This document shows positions 7,605 through 14,613 of a stretch of DNA of 22,778 nt, one piece after another; the first letter of the stretch is position 1; every line of letters begins with the position of its first letter. The stretch is taken from NCBI GenBank assembly GCA_002498455.1, contig DAHO01000059.1, forward strand, positions 1-22,778, given 5' to 3'. The notes under the pieces are model-generated. The model had not been told where the DNA came from and ran no database searches. It saw only the letters and a list, made by a program, of their open reading frames with translations. Both the position numbers and the translations under genes were made by a program. This DNA is from Euryarchaeota archaeon UBA602. Lineage in GTDB: Archaea > Thermoplasmatota > Poseidoniia > Poseidoniales > Thalassarchaeaceae.

Positions 7605-7910
7605 ATGTTTGCATGGTTGATGAATTTGATGTCGAAAATCTTCGGCAATACGGCTGAAAAAAACATGAATCAAGATCAATCTGGTCATGCCGTAGCCGAC
7701 GGAAATTGGATCGGCCCAGATGGCACTGAGAGTGGTCCGAATGTCCCTGAGGATTGGTACCTAACCTATGAGGGTCCAGCGCCGATTGTCGAGGGAGTCT
7801 ATGACGAAAATTACGCTGTGGACAGGGGTAGTGGAGCGATTCCAGTTGATTTCTATATCGATAAATGGGGTCTTCCAGAGAATTCAGCTGAACTGACAGA
7901 TATTTCCTAA
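7605..7910 (+). CDS. Small acidic hypothetical protein
   Basis: A 101-residue protein from ATG 7605; the frame stays open to a GTG at 7548, which would give 120 residues. I prefer the ATG because a TATA-like element is placed 24 bp before it and because short proteins starting with an amphipathic MFAWLMNLMSKIF-type helix are common. After that helix the sequence is polar and acidic, rich in Gly, Pro, Asn and aromatic residues (NWIGPDG, EDWYLTYEGPAP, GVYDENYAVDRG), and looks like a small beta domain or partly disordered tail. No known family recognised. It is divergent from the toxin-like gene across a shared 140-bp promoter region with a palindrome, and ends 14 bp from the convergent hutH. 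It could be a second immunity or regulatory element of the toxin-like locus, but nothing in the sequence proves that. Confidence 0.5.
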   Translation: MFAWLMNLMSKIFGNTAEKNMNQDQSGHAVADGNWIGPDGTESGPNVPEDWYLTYEGPAPIVEGVYDENYAVDRGSGAIPVDFYIDKWGLPENSAELTDIS

Positions 7911-7924
7911 CCATTGTCTACTCA

Positions 7925-9502
7925 TTAGAGTACATCCAATGATTCACGCATCAATGTCGACAATTGACCTGAAAGCAAATCATCGCTGAGACGCTGAATT
8001 TCGTGGCCCATACTACGGTCTCCAGTCAGTTCGGGAACTCGATCTGAGACCCACTCGGTCGCTTTCGTGAGAATATCACTCGGCTGGTTTTCATTGTATC
8101 GCAACGCTTCGACTGCACAAATCAACTCACAAGCAATGACACGGGATAGATTGGCATTCTGCTGAATCAACTTGTAGCATGCTGTCGCACCCATGCTCAC
8201 GTGGTCTTCCTTGTTGTTGGATACAGGTACATTGGACAATATGGCTGGATTGCCAAGAACATGCATTTCAGCGATGGCTGCAGCGGCGACATACTGTACA
8301 ATCATCAAACCACTTTCCAATCCTGAATTCTTTGCCAGATAAGCGGACAAACCTGACCATGAAGGATCGAGAAGCTGGTTGGTTCTTCGTTCTGAAATCG
8401 TGGCCAGTTCATGGGCGATCATCGAAAGCCTGTCCGCACTCAATCCGAGCACTTGGCCATGGAAATTACCACCACTCACAACCTCATGGGGCCCGGGATT
8501 TTCTGGATTTGGGAAAATCAAAGGATTATCTGTGGCGCTGTTCAATTCAATCTGGAGTGTATTCAATACATCGCCTAGAGCTTCATGTGCAGGCCCGTGA
8601 ACTTGTGGAGAACATCGCAGTGAATACGAATCCTGGACTTTGTCGCAATCGGTGTGTGCGGGTTGAATCGAACCGCCATCGAGTAAATTTCTCAGCCGTT
8701 GAGACATCTTGATTTGTCCAGGTTGATTTCTCGCCTCATGAATCCGTGCATCGAACGGTGCATGAGAACCGTTGAGCGCCTCCACAGAAAGGGCGAGTGC
8801 AGTATCAGCTGCCAGTAACAAGTGATCAAATTCATCGAGAGCACGGGATAGCCAGGCACACATTTGTGTGGTGCCGTTAATCAAACTCAATCCTTCCTTT
8901 GCTTGCAGTTGTAGTGGTTCTAAACCTGACATCTTGAGGGCAGCCGACATCTGTGTTTTGCGCCAACCACTCAGTGATTCTCCATGTTGTGTGGAAGTTG
9001 AACGAATGTAACCATCTCCTTCTCCCATTAATCCCATGGCCAAATGAGCCAGTGGGGCCAGATCACCGGATGCACCAAGGGACCCGATTCGAGGAATTTG
9101 GGGGGCGATGCCAGAATGAATACAAGCCAACAACAGATCAATCACCAATGGTCGGACTCCACTGTGTCCTTTGGCCAATGAATTGGCTCGAATCACCATC
9201 ATCGCGAGCACATCCTCGGGGTGCATGTCTTCGCCCAAGCCACAAGCATGACTGCGAATTAGATTGGATTGCAAATCCTGTAGATTGTCGGCGTTGATGC
9301 TCACTTTAGACAACGAACCAAATCCGGTATTGATTCCGTATGCGGTTTCTCCACGCTCGATAATTCCGAGGACGGTCTCTCTCGCAAGTTCGACCTTCTC
9401 TCTTGCAGTTTCCGGAAAAACCGCCTTTTTGCATCCTTGTGCAAGTGCCAATACATCAGAATACTGAAGTGAATTACCATCAATCTGAACCAAGTTCGTC
9501 AT
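7925..9502 (-). CDS. hutH: Histidine ammonia-lyase
   Basis: Converts L-histidine to trans-urocanate and ammonia, the first step of histidine degradation; cytosolic homotetramer in the family. The protein is 525 residues, close to the usual ~510. The Ala-Ser-Gly triad that cyclises to the MIO cofactor is at 144-146 (GSLGASGDLAPLAH). The catalytic tyrosine loop YGINTGFG is at 55-62. The GNFHGQ segment and the C-terminal helices are also present. The start at 9502 is an ATG with GGTG 4 nt upstream; a GTG at 9532 would add ten residues that do not look like family sequence. It follows hutU on the same strand after 80 bp, a gap that holds direct repeats and an inverted repeat, so it may have its own promoter or a regulated leader. 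Phenylalanine/tyrosine ammonia-lyases share the fold, but the hutU neighbour makes histidine the likely substrate. Confidence 0.96.
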   Translation of the reverse strand: MTNLVQIDGNSLQYSDVLALAQGCKKAVFPETAREKVELARETVLGIIERGETAYGINTGFGSLSKVSINADNLQDLQSNLIRSHACGLGEDMHPEDVLAMMVIRANSLAKGHSGVRPLVIDLLLACIHSGIAPQIPRIGSLGASGDLAPLAHLAMGLMGEGDGYIRSTSTQHGESLSGWRKTQMSAALKMSGLEPLQLQAKEGLSLINGTTQMCAWLSRALDEFDHLLLAADTALALSVEALNGSHAPFDARIHEARNQPGQIKMSQRLRNLLDGGSIQPAHTDCDKVQDSYSLRCSPQVHGPAHEALGDVLNTLQIELNSATDNPLIFPNPENPGPHEVVSGGNFHGQVLGLSADRLSMIAHELATISERRTNQLLDPSWSGLSAYLAKNSGLESGLMIVQYVAAAAIAEMHVLGNPAILSNVPVSNNKEDHVSMGATACYKLIQQNANLSRVIACELICAVEALRYNENQPSDILTKATEWVSDRVPELTGDRSMGHEIQRLSDDLLSGQLSTLMRESLDVL

Positions 9503-9534
9503 AGGGCACCAAACCCGGCTACATGCATTCACAT

Positions 9535-9557
9535 TTGAGATTTAAGATTGAGATTTA
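9535..9557. repeat. Tandem 10-bp direct repeat in the hutH leader
   Basis: TTGAGATTTA occurs at 9535-9544 and again at 9548-9557 (13-bp period), with a partial third copy CAGATTT at 9558-9564. It lies 33-55 bp before the hutH ATG. Read on the hutH strand it contains TTAAAT, a possible TATA-like core. It may be a promoter or activator/repressor site; the repeats are seen, the role is inferred. Confidence 0.4.
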
Positions 9558-9564
9558 CAGATTT

Positions 9565-9580
9565 CAGTAATGGATTACTG
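9565..9580. promoter_or_regulatory. 7-bp inverted repeat just after the hutU stop
   Basis: CAGTAAT (9565-9571) and ATTACTG (9574-9580) are a perfect inverted repeat with a 2-bp centre, beginning 3 bp after the hutU stop codon. The loop is too tight for a strong RNA hairpin and no T-run follows on the hutU strand, so a DNA operator for hutH is as likely as a terminator. Confidence 0.4.
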
Positions 9581-9582
9581 TT

Positions 9583-11580
9583 TTACGGAAATTCTTGGTC
9601 CAATATCGAATCATCTGCATGCTGTGGCAGCGTCACATGCAGTAATTTATTCCGTTCCATGGCATTTCGAATCGCAAATTCAGCACCAGGGTTGCGTGCC
9701 CATGCTCTACGAGCGATGCCGTTGTTGACATCCCAACCGAGCATCTGTTGCAATCGGGTACTGGATTCCTTGCTACCGTCCAATAAGAGGCCAAAACCGC
9801 CATTGATGACTTCTCCCCATCCCACACCACCACCGTTGTGTAAACTGACCCATGTTGCGCCTCTAAACGCATCTCCAACGAAATTGTGCACGGCCATGTC
9901 GGCTGTGAACATGGATCCATCGCGGATGTTTGCTGTTTCTCGGTACGGAGAATCGGTACCACTGACATCGTGATGGTCCCTGCCTAGTACAATGGGTGCC
10001 GAAATACGGCCCTCATGAATCGCATCGTTGAACGCTTGTGCGATTCGCCGACGTCCTTGTTCATCTGCGTATAAGATTCGAGCTTGACTTCCAACCACCA
10101 TTTGATTCTGTCCTGCCTCACGAATCCACTGGATGTTGTCCAACATTTGCTGGCGGATTTCTTCTGGACTTGACGCGGCCATTTCGCTGAGGACTTCGCA
10201 TGCAATTTCGTCTGTCAGTTTGAGGTCTGATTCATTACCTGAGCAACAGACCCATCGAAATGGCCCGAATCCATAATCAAAACACATTGGTCCCATGATG
10301 TCTTCAACATAAGATGGATACTTGAATGAGCCATCCGGGTTCAATATATCTGCTCCGGCTCGACTCGATTCGAGCATGAATGCATTGCCGTAATCCCAGA
10401 AATGCATGCCATTGGCAACCATTTGATTGACGGCATTCACATGTCGATTTAGAGTGGAGCGCACCTCGGTTTTGAATTGCTCAGGGTCACTTGACATCAT
10501 TCGCATGGCATCCTCAAATTCAATTCCAACCGGATAATATCCGCCTTGCCAGGGATTGTGGAGGCTGGTTTGATCACTACCCAAATCGACGTGTACATTC
10601 CTTTCGACCAATCGTTCCCACAAGTCGACAATATTGCCAATGTAACCAATTGATGTGGCCTCACCCGACGACGCACTCGTCACCATTCGATCGATGGCAT
10701 CATCAACATCCTCAGTGACTTGATCAAGCCATCCTTGCTCGTGGCGTTTGTAAGCAGCGACAGGATTGATTTCGGCGATGATGCTCGTTGCCCCGGCTAT
10801 GACGGCTGCTTTTGCTTGGGCACCAGACATGCCGCCGAGGCCACTGGTCACGTAGGTCACCCCAGCCAAATCGCTTCTGTTGAGATACTTGCGAGCTGCA
10901 TTGAGTACGGTGATTGTCGTGCCGTGTACGATACCTTGCGGACCAATGTACATGTATGAGCCCGCCGTCATTTGACCGAACTGACTGACACCCAAAGCAT
11001 TCATACGCTCATAATCATCTTGTGTAGAGTGATTTGGAATGACCATTCCATTCGTGATGACCACTCGGGGTGCATCTGGGTGACTGGGAAACAAACCCAG
11101 TGGATGGCCTGAATACATGACCAGGGTCTGCTCATCTGTCATTTGCGACAAATAGCCCATGGTGACATGATATTGAGCCCAATTCTGGAATACGGCACCA
11201 TTGCCTCCGTATGTGATCAATTCATGCGGGAATTGAGCGACATCGGGGTCAAGATTGTTTTGAATCATCAGCATGATGGCTGCTGCCTGTCGACTCTTCG
11301 CGGGGTAAGAATCGATGGGATGTGCGCGCATTTCATAATCGGTGGGTCGCAATCGATGCATGTAGATTCGACCGTATTCACGCAATTCTTTGGCAAACTC
11401 AGATGCCAAGCTAGCATGATCTTCGGGACGGAAATATCGCAACGCATTTTGCAATGCCAACCGCTTTTCTGACGAGGACAGGATGTCTTTACGTCGTGGG
11501 GCATGGTCCACTGTAGGGTCGATTCCCGGATGTTCGGGCAGAGGATTCGGCAACCCGTTCGACAGTGATTCCAGACCCAT
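9583..11580 (-). CDS. hutU: Urocanate hydratase (urocanase), long form
   Basis: Adds water to urocanate to give 4-imidazolone-5-propionate, using tightly bound NAD+. The protein is 665 residues. Well-known bacterial urocanases are about 555, whereas the animal type is near 670, so this belongs with the long form. The dinucleotide-binding stretch TSGLGGMSGAQAKA is at 245-258; the active-site cysteine region VCCSGNESDL is at 444-453 (Cys445/446). A long conserved C-terminal block follows (GRDHHDVSG; HNGGGVGWGEVINGGFG). The start is ATG 11580 with AGGA 4 nt upstream; the frame extends to a GTG at 11604, which has no such support. It is divergent from the aminotransferase gene (86 bp to that gene's ATG) and upstream of hutH. 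Confident assignment. Confidence 0.96.
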   Translation of the reverse strand: MGLESLSNGLPNPLPEHPGIDPTVDHAPRRKDILSSSEKRLALQNALRYFRPEDHASLASEFAKELREYGRIYMHRLRPTDYEMRAHPIDSYPAKSRQAAAIMLMIQNNLDPDVAQFPHELITYGGNGAVFQNWAQYHVTMGYLSQMTDEQTLVMYSGHPLGLFPSHPDAPRVVITNGMVIPNHSTQDDYERMNALGVSQFGQMTAGSYMYIGPQGIVHGTTITVLNAARKYLNRSDLAGVTYVTSGLGGMSGAQAKAAVIAGATSIIAEINPVAAYKRHEQGWLDQVTEDVDDAIDRMVTSASSGEATSIGYIGNIVDLWERLVERNVHVDLGSDQTSLHNPWQGGYYPVGIEFEDAMRMMSSDPEQFKTEVRSTLNRHVNAVNQMVANGMHFWDYGNAFMLESSRAGADILNPDGSFKYPSYVEDIMGPMCFDYGFGPFRWVCCSGNESDLKLTDEIACEVLSEMAASSPEEIRQQMLDNIQWIREAGQNQMVVGSQARILYADEQGRRRIAQAFNDAIHEGRISAPIVLGRDHHDVSGTDSPYRETANIRDGSMFTADMAVHNFVGDAFRGATWVSLHNGGGVGWGEVINGGFGLLLDGSKESSTRLQQMLGWDVNNGIARRAWARNPGAEFAIRNAMERNKLLHVTLPQHADDSILDQEFP

Positions 11581-11584
11581 AAAT

Positions 11585-11588
11585 TCCT
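11585..11588 (-). promoter_or_regulatory. Shine-Dalgarno deciding the hutU start
   Basis: AGGA on the minus strand, 4 nt before ATG 11580. It supports this start over the GTG eight codons upstream. Confidence 0.45.
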
Positions 11589-11666
11589 GATTGCATCCAC
11601 TCACTTGAGGTTATTCCGAAGGATGTTTGCCGTACAGGCTAAGAACGGGATTGTTGAGGGTAATTT

Positions 11667-12929
11667 ATGGACGAGTCTGTGGCCTGGCGATTGTCAGAAA
11701 TGGCCAATGGGATGGAGCGCAGTCGTATCCTAAGCATTGCAGCAAGCGTCAGAGCCATGATTGCAGAAGGGAAAGCTGTCGCCCCATTCACAGTGGGCGA
11801 TTTTTCACCCACACAATTTGAAGTCCCTAGCCCACTGATTGATGCGATTATCGAAGCCGTCTCTGAGGGTGAAACCAATTATCCACCCGCAGCAGGGTTG
11901 CCAGAATTGAGAAGTGCTTTGGCAAATTGGATGCACGAGAAGTATGGATTGGACGTCGGTTCGGATGGAATCATCGTTGGTTCAGGTGCACGGCCTGTTT
12001 TGTATGCGTCTTTCCGACTGTTCTTGGAACCCGGAGATGGCTTAGCACATGGCGTCCCTGCATGGAACAATCACTACTATGTTCACCTGAATGGTGCCAT
12101 CGACATTCCATTGCAAGGCACACCTGAAAGCCGATTTTTACCCACAGCAAGCCAAATCGAATCTAGAATCGAAGACATTCGTGTCTTGATTCTAAACAGT
12201 CCACTGAACCCTACCGGCACATGTTTTACAGCAAATGAATTGAGAGACATCTGCCATGTAGTACTGAATGAAAATCGGAATCGAAGTGAGGATGGTCGCA
12301 AACCAGTCATCCTCGTTTATGACCAAGTTTACTCGACCATGACTGCGGATGGGATTGATCATGTACATCCGGTGCAAGTATGTCCTGAAATTTTTGATTA
12401 CACCATCACGTTGGATGCCATTTCGAAATCGTTGACCGGTACAGGATTGCGACTGGGTTGGATGGCCTTGCCACCGGCACTTGCACCGCCAGTAGTCGCC
12501 TTGATTGGACACATGGGGGCCTGGCCAGCGAGACCCATCCAGAAAGCAGCGGCGAAGTTGTATGAGGATCAGGCCACATTGGAATCCTATTTTGATGACT
12601 TGGATGATCGAATTCTTTCACGCATGAGTCTACTGCAATCCCGTTTGGACCCCTTGAGTCAATATGGGGTCAATTATGTCGAACCCGAAGGCGGCATTTA
12701 CCTCTCGACTCATTTTGATTTGTTTGAATTGTTGAATGTTACAACTAACGAAGAGATTCGCCAATGGTTGCTCGACGAGGCAGGTGTGGCCGTGGTTCCA
12801 TTCCAAGCCTTTGGTCTGGAAGAGGACACGGGTTGGTTTCGAATTAGCATCGGTGCTGTGAGTGTCGATGACATCTCGCAAGCCATGGATCGACTAGAGC
12901 AGGCCCTTACGAACGCATCTTCTCATTGA
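11667..12929 (+). CDS. Fold-type I PLP aminotransferase (class I/II)
   Basis: A 420-residue cytosolic aminotransferase of the aspartate-aminotransferase superfamily. PLP-handling residues are in order: GSGARPVLYASF (cofactor phosphate/ring region, 105-116), NPTG at 181-184, YDQVY with D219 (pairs with the pyridine nitrogen) and Y222, K254 in DAISKSLTGTG (Schiff-base lysine), and R262 in GLRLGWM. The C-terminal substrate-carboxylate Arg is probably in WFRISIG. The ATG at 11667 has GAGGG 6 nt upstream; a later Met at residue 13 is a weaker alternative. The amino-donor cannot be read from the sequence. Its place between hutU and the formimino genes suggests it works with histidine or glutamate nitrogen, for example transamination of histidine or use of the glutamate produced, but this is inference. 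Its 3' end overlaps the cyclodeaminase gene by 23 bp in convergent orientation. Confidence 0.88.
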   Translation: MDESVAWRLSEMANGMERSRILSIAASVRAMIAEGKAVAPFTVGDFSPTQFEVPSPLIDAIIEAVSEGETNYPPAAGLPELRSALANWMHEKYGLDVGSDGIIVGSGARPVLYASFRLFLEPGDGLAHGVPAWNNHYYVHLNGAIDIPLQGTPESRFLPTASQIESRIEDIRVLILNSPLNPTGTCFTANELRDICHVVLNENRNRSEDGRKPVILVYDQVYSTMTADGIDHVHPVQVCPEIFDYTITLDAISKSLTGTGLRLGWMALPPALAPPVVALIGHMGAWPARPIQKAAAKLYEDQATLESYFDDLDDRILSRMSLLQSRLDPLSQYGVNYVEPEGGIYLSTHFDLFELLNVTTNEEIRQWLLDEAGVAVVPFQAFGLEEDTGWFRISIGAVSVDDISQAMDRLEQALTNASSH

Positions 12930-13539
12930 CAGTCTGCATGACGCTGCGAGACAATTTCTGACACATCTCACGTATCTCATCCATCTCTTCGCGTTGCTCT
13001 ATACCCATGTCTGTTGGAATCGAATTCAGATTAATCTCCACGTTGAATAGAGCGCCCTTACATGCCGCACTAGCGAGTAAACCCGCAACGCCGACGTCGG
13101 TCACTGCATTCGAGTTCCCCGTTTGGGCAAGTGCCGGAAGAGATGCAAGCAAATCAAGTGCGAGTTTTGCCGTTTGAAGTGGGACATTCGCGGCCTCCAA
13201 TGTGCCTGAATGGATCGCAGCACGACGCAATTCAATTTCTTCGTCATTGGATTTGGGCATCCGAAATGCATCCATGACCCCGTCAAATGAATGCGCATCT
13301 TCATGTGCAAGTTCATGTCCACGTTCCAGTAGTGGGTTTGAAACGTTTAGGCACTCATTCGCGGCACCCCATCCATCTTTCCACTTTTCACTTTTCAGGG
13401 TTAAATTGCATACCATCACGGCCAAAGCAGCGCCTTGTGACAAGGCTACTGCAGCCGCAGTGCCTCCACCAGGAGTAGGTTCAGACGATGACAAAGCATC
13501 ACGGTATTCATCCAATGTCATGTCTCCATAAATACTCAT
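12907..13539 (-). CDS. Formimidoyltetrahydrofolate cyclodeaminase
   Basis: Converts 5-formimino-THF to 5,10-methenyl-THF and ammonia. The 210-residue length is right for a stand-alone cyclodeaminase domain (the C-terminal half of animal FTCD; FchA in some bacteria). Diagnostic motifs are PTPGGGTAAA at 21-30 and GNSNAVTDVGVAG at 141-153, in an otherwise helical protein. Its ATG overlaps the stop of the formiminotransferase gene by 4 nt (ATGA) and has GAGGTGA 4 nt upstream, so the two are translationally coupled and catalyse consecutive steps. The 3' end runs 23 bp into the end of the convergent aminotransferase gene. A methenyl-THF product means that the organism uses tetrahydrofolate-type carriers or a close analogue; the family assignment is strong. 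Confidence 0.93.
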   Translation of the reverse strand: MSIYGDMTLDEYRDALSSSEPTPGGGTAAAVALSQGAALAVMVCNLTLKSEKWKDGWGAANECLNVSNPLLERGHELAHEDAHSFDGVMDAFRMPKSNDEEIELRRAAIHSGTLEAANVPLQTAKLALDLLASLPALAQTGNSNAVTDVGVAGLLASAACKGALFNVEINLNSIPTDMGIEQREEMDEIREMCQKLSRSVMQTVNEKMRS

Positions 13540-14576
13540 GAATTCACCTCAGCTGCATATTCAATGATGCGTTCTTCTGGTACAAAGGGGCCCATAGAAT
13601 CGAGTCCCAATCCTTTGACTGCGGCTTCGACCAAATCCTGTTCAGTGGCCTCCTCAGGCGTATGATGATACCAGCGACCTGCATTCAAGAATGAAGACAA
13701 AGGTGCCAGCCCAACAAGTTCGCTGCCACAAACTTCCACCCCATGGTCGGCTGCCAACGAACGAATGCACTCGTATGCATCGTGCATGTCAGTGATGGAT
13801 ACATCTTGTAGATTCATACTGACCTGACTAATGCCGTGTGAATCAAGAGGTAGACCCATTCCTTGAACCTTCGATAGCATTCCAGAAACACGCATACGCT
13901 TTTCACCGGACTTGATCAATCGCCCAGAACTGCGTACGATAGTACCGCACAATTTTGCTACGCGGGCATCCGTTTCGTCTAAGTTGACATTGTAGGCCAC
14001 TAAAATGGGTCTCGAACCAATGACGACTGCACCGAACTTCGAGACTTTTTCGGTCCATTCACGGGGTCCATTATCGGGCCAGCGAGTCAAATCACCATGT
14101 TCGGAATCGCCCTCTTCTAGGCGGTCTTTGAGGCCTTCATATTCGCCTTTGCGAAGTGTCGATAAAACCGCTCGACCGGGGTCTGTCGCAGCATGTCCAT
14201 AGTAGAATACAGGCAACTCTAAATCTGCAGCAACTCGCTTGCCCAGTTGTAGAGCAAGTTCCGCACAGGCCTCATAAGATGAATCACGTAGAGGGATGAA
14301 AGGACATACATCGACAGCACCGAGTCTCGGATGTTCTCCAGAATGATTGCGCATGTCAATGAGTTCCATTGACGATTTGATGATACGAAATGCCCCTTCA
14401 CTAACTGCCTCAGGTACTCCTGCCAATGTGACGACTGTACGATTGTAATCGGCGTCAGGCTCAGCCGAAAGTACGGAACAACCCGCAATGCCTCGTGCAC
14501 TGTCAACAATGCGATTGACGACGTCAATATCACGCCCCTCGCTAAAATTGGGTACGCATTCTATGAGTGCTGCCAT
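13536..14576 (-). CDS. Glutamate formimidoyltransferase
   Basis: Transfers the formimino group of N-formimino-L-glutamate to tetrahydrofolate, releasing glutamate: the last carbon-skeleton step of this type of histidine degradation. From ATG 14576 the protein is 346 residues, typical of the stand-alone enzyme (N-terminal part of animal FTCD). Signature segments are IECVPNFSEGRD at 5-16, DADYNRTVVTLAG at 41-53, and the NHSGEHPRLGAVDVCPFIPL block at 77-96 with the family's catalytic His at 82. The frame is open upstream to a GTG at 14645, but that would overlap PAN; the chosen ATG leaves 37 bp after the PAN stop and gives the conserved N-terminus. It overlaps the cyclodeaminase gene by 4 nt. 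Imidazolonepropionase, the enzyme that would supply its substrate, is not in the window. Confidence 0.94.
   Translation of the reverse strand: MAALIECVPNFSEGRDIDVVNRIVDSARGIAGCSVLSAEPDADYNRTVVTLAGVPEAVSEGAFRIIKSSMELIDMRNHSGEHPRLGAVDVCPFIPLRDSSYEACAELALQLGKRVAADLELPVFYYGHAATDPGRAVLSTLRKGEYEGLKDRLEEGDSEHGDLTRWPDNGPREWTEKVSKFGAVVIGSRPILVAYNVNLDETDARVAKLCGTIVRSSGRLIKSGEKRMRVSGMLSKVQGMGLPLDSHGISQVSMNLQDVSITDMHDAYECIRSLAADHGVEVCGSELVGLAPLSSFLNAGRWYHHTPEEATEQDLVEAAVKGLGLDSMGPFVPEERIIEYAAEVNS
13544..13550 (-). promoter_or_regulatory. Shine-Dalgarno of the cyclodeaminase gene
   Basis: GAGGTGA on the minus strand, 4 nt before the ATG at 13539, inside the last codons of the formiminotransferase gene. 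It is one of the best ribosome-binding sites in the window. Confidence 0.65.
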
Positions 14577-14613
14577 ACAGTTGCCTTGTGGATTCATCAA
14601 ATGAGCGTTGGCA

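Noticed and set aside
9502..9532. Longer HutH start (GTG at 9532)
   Set aside because: The extra residues do not resemble the family N-terminus and have no ribosome-binding site; the ATG at 9502 gives the conserved length.
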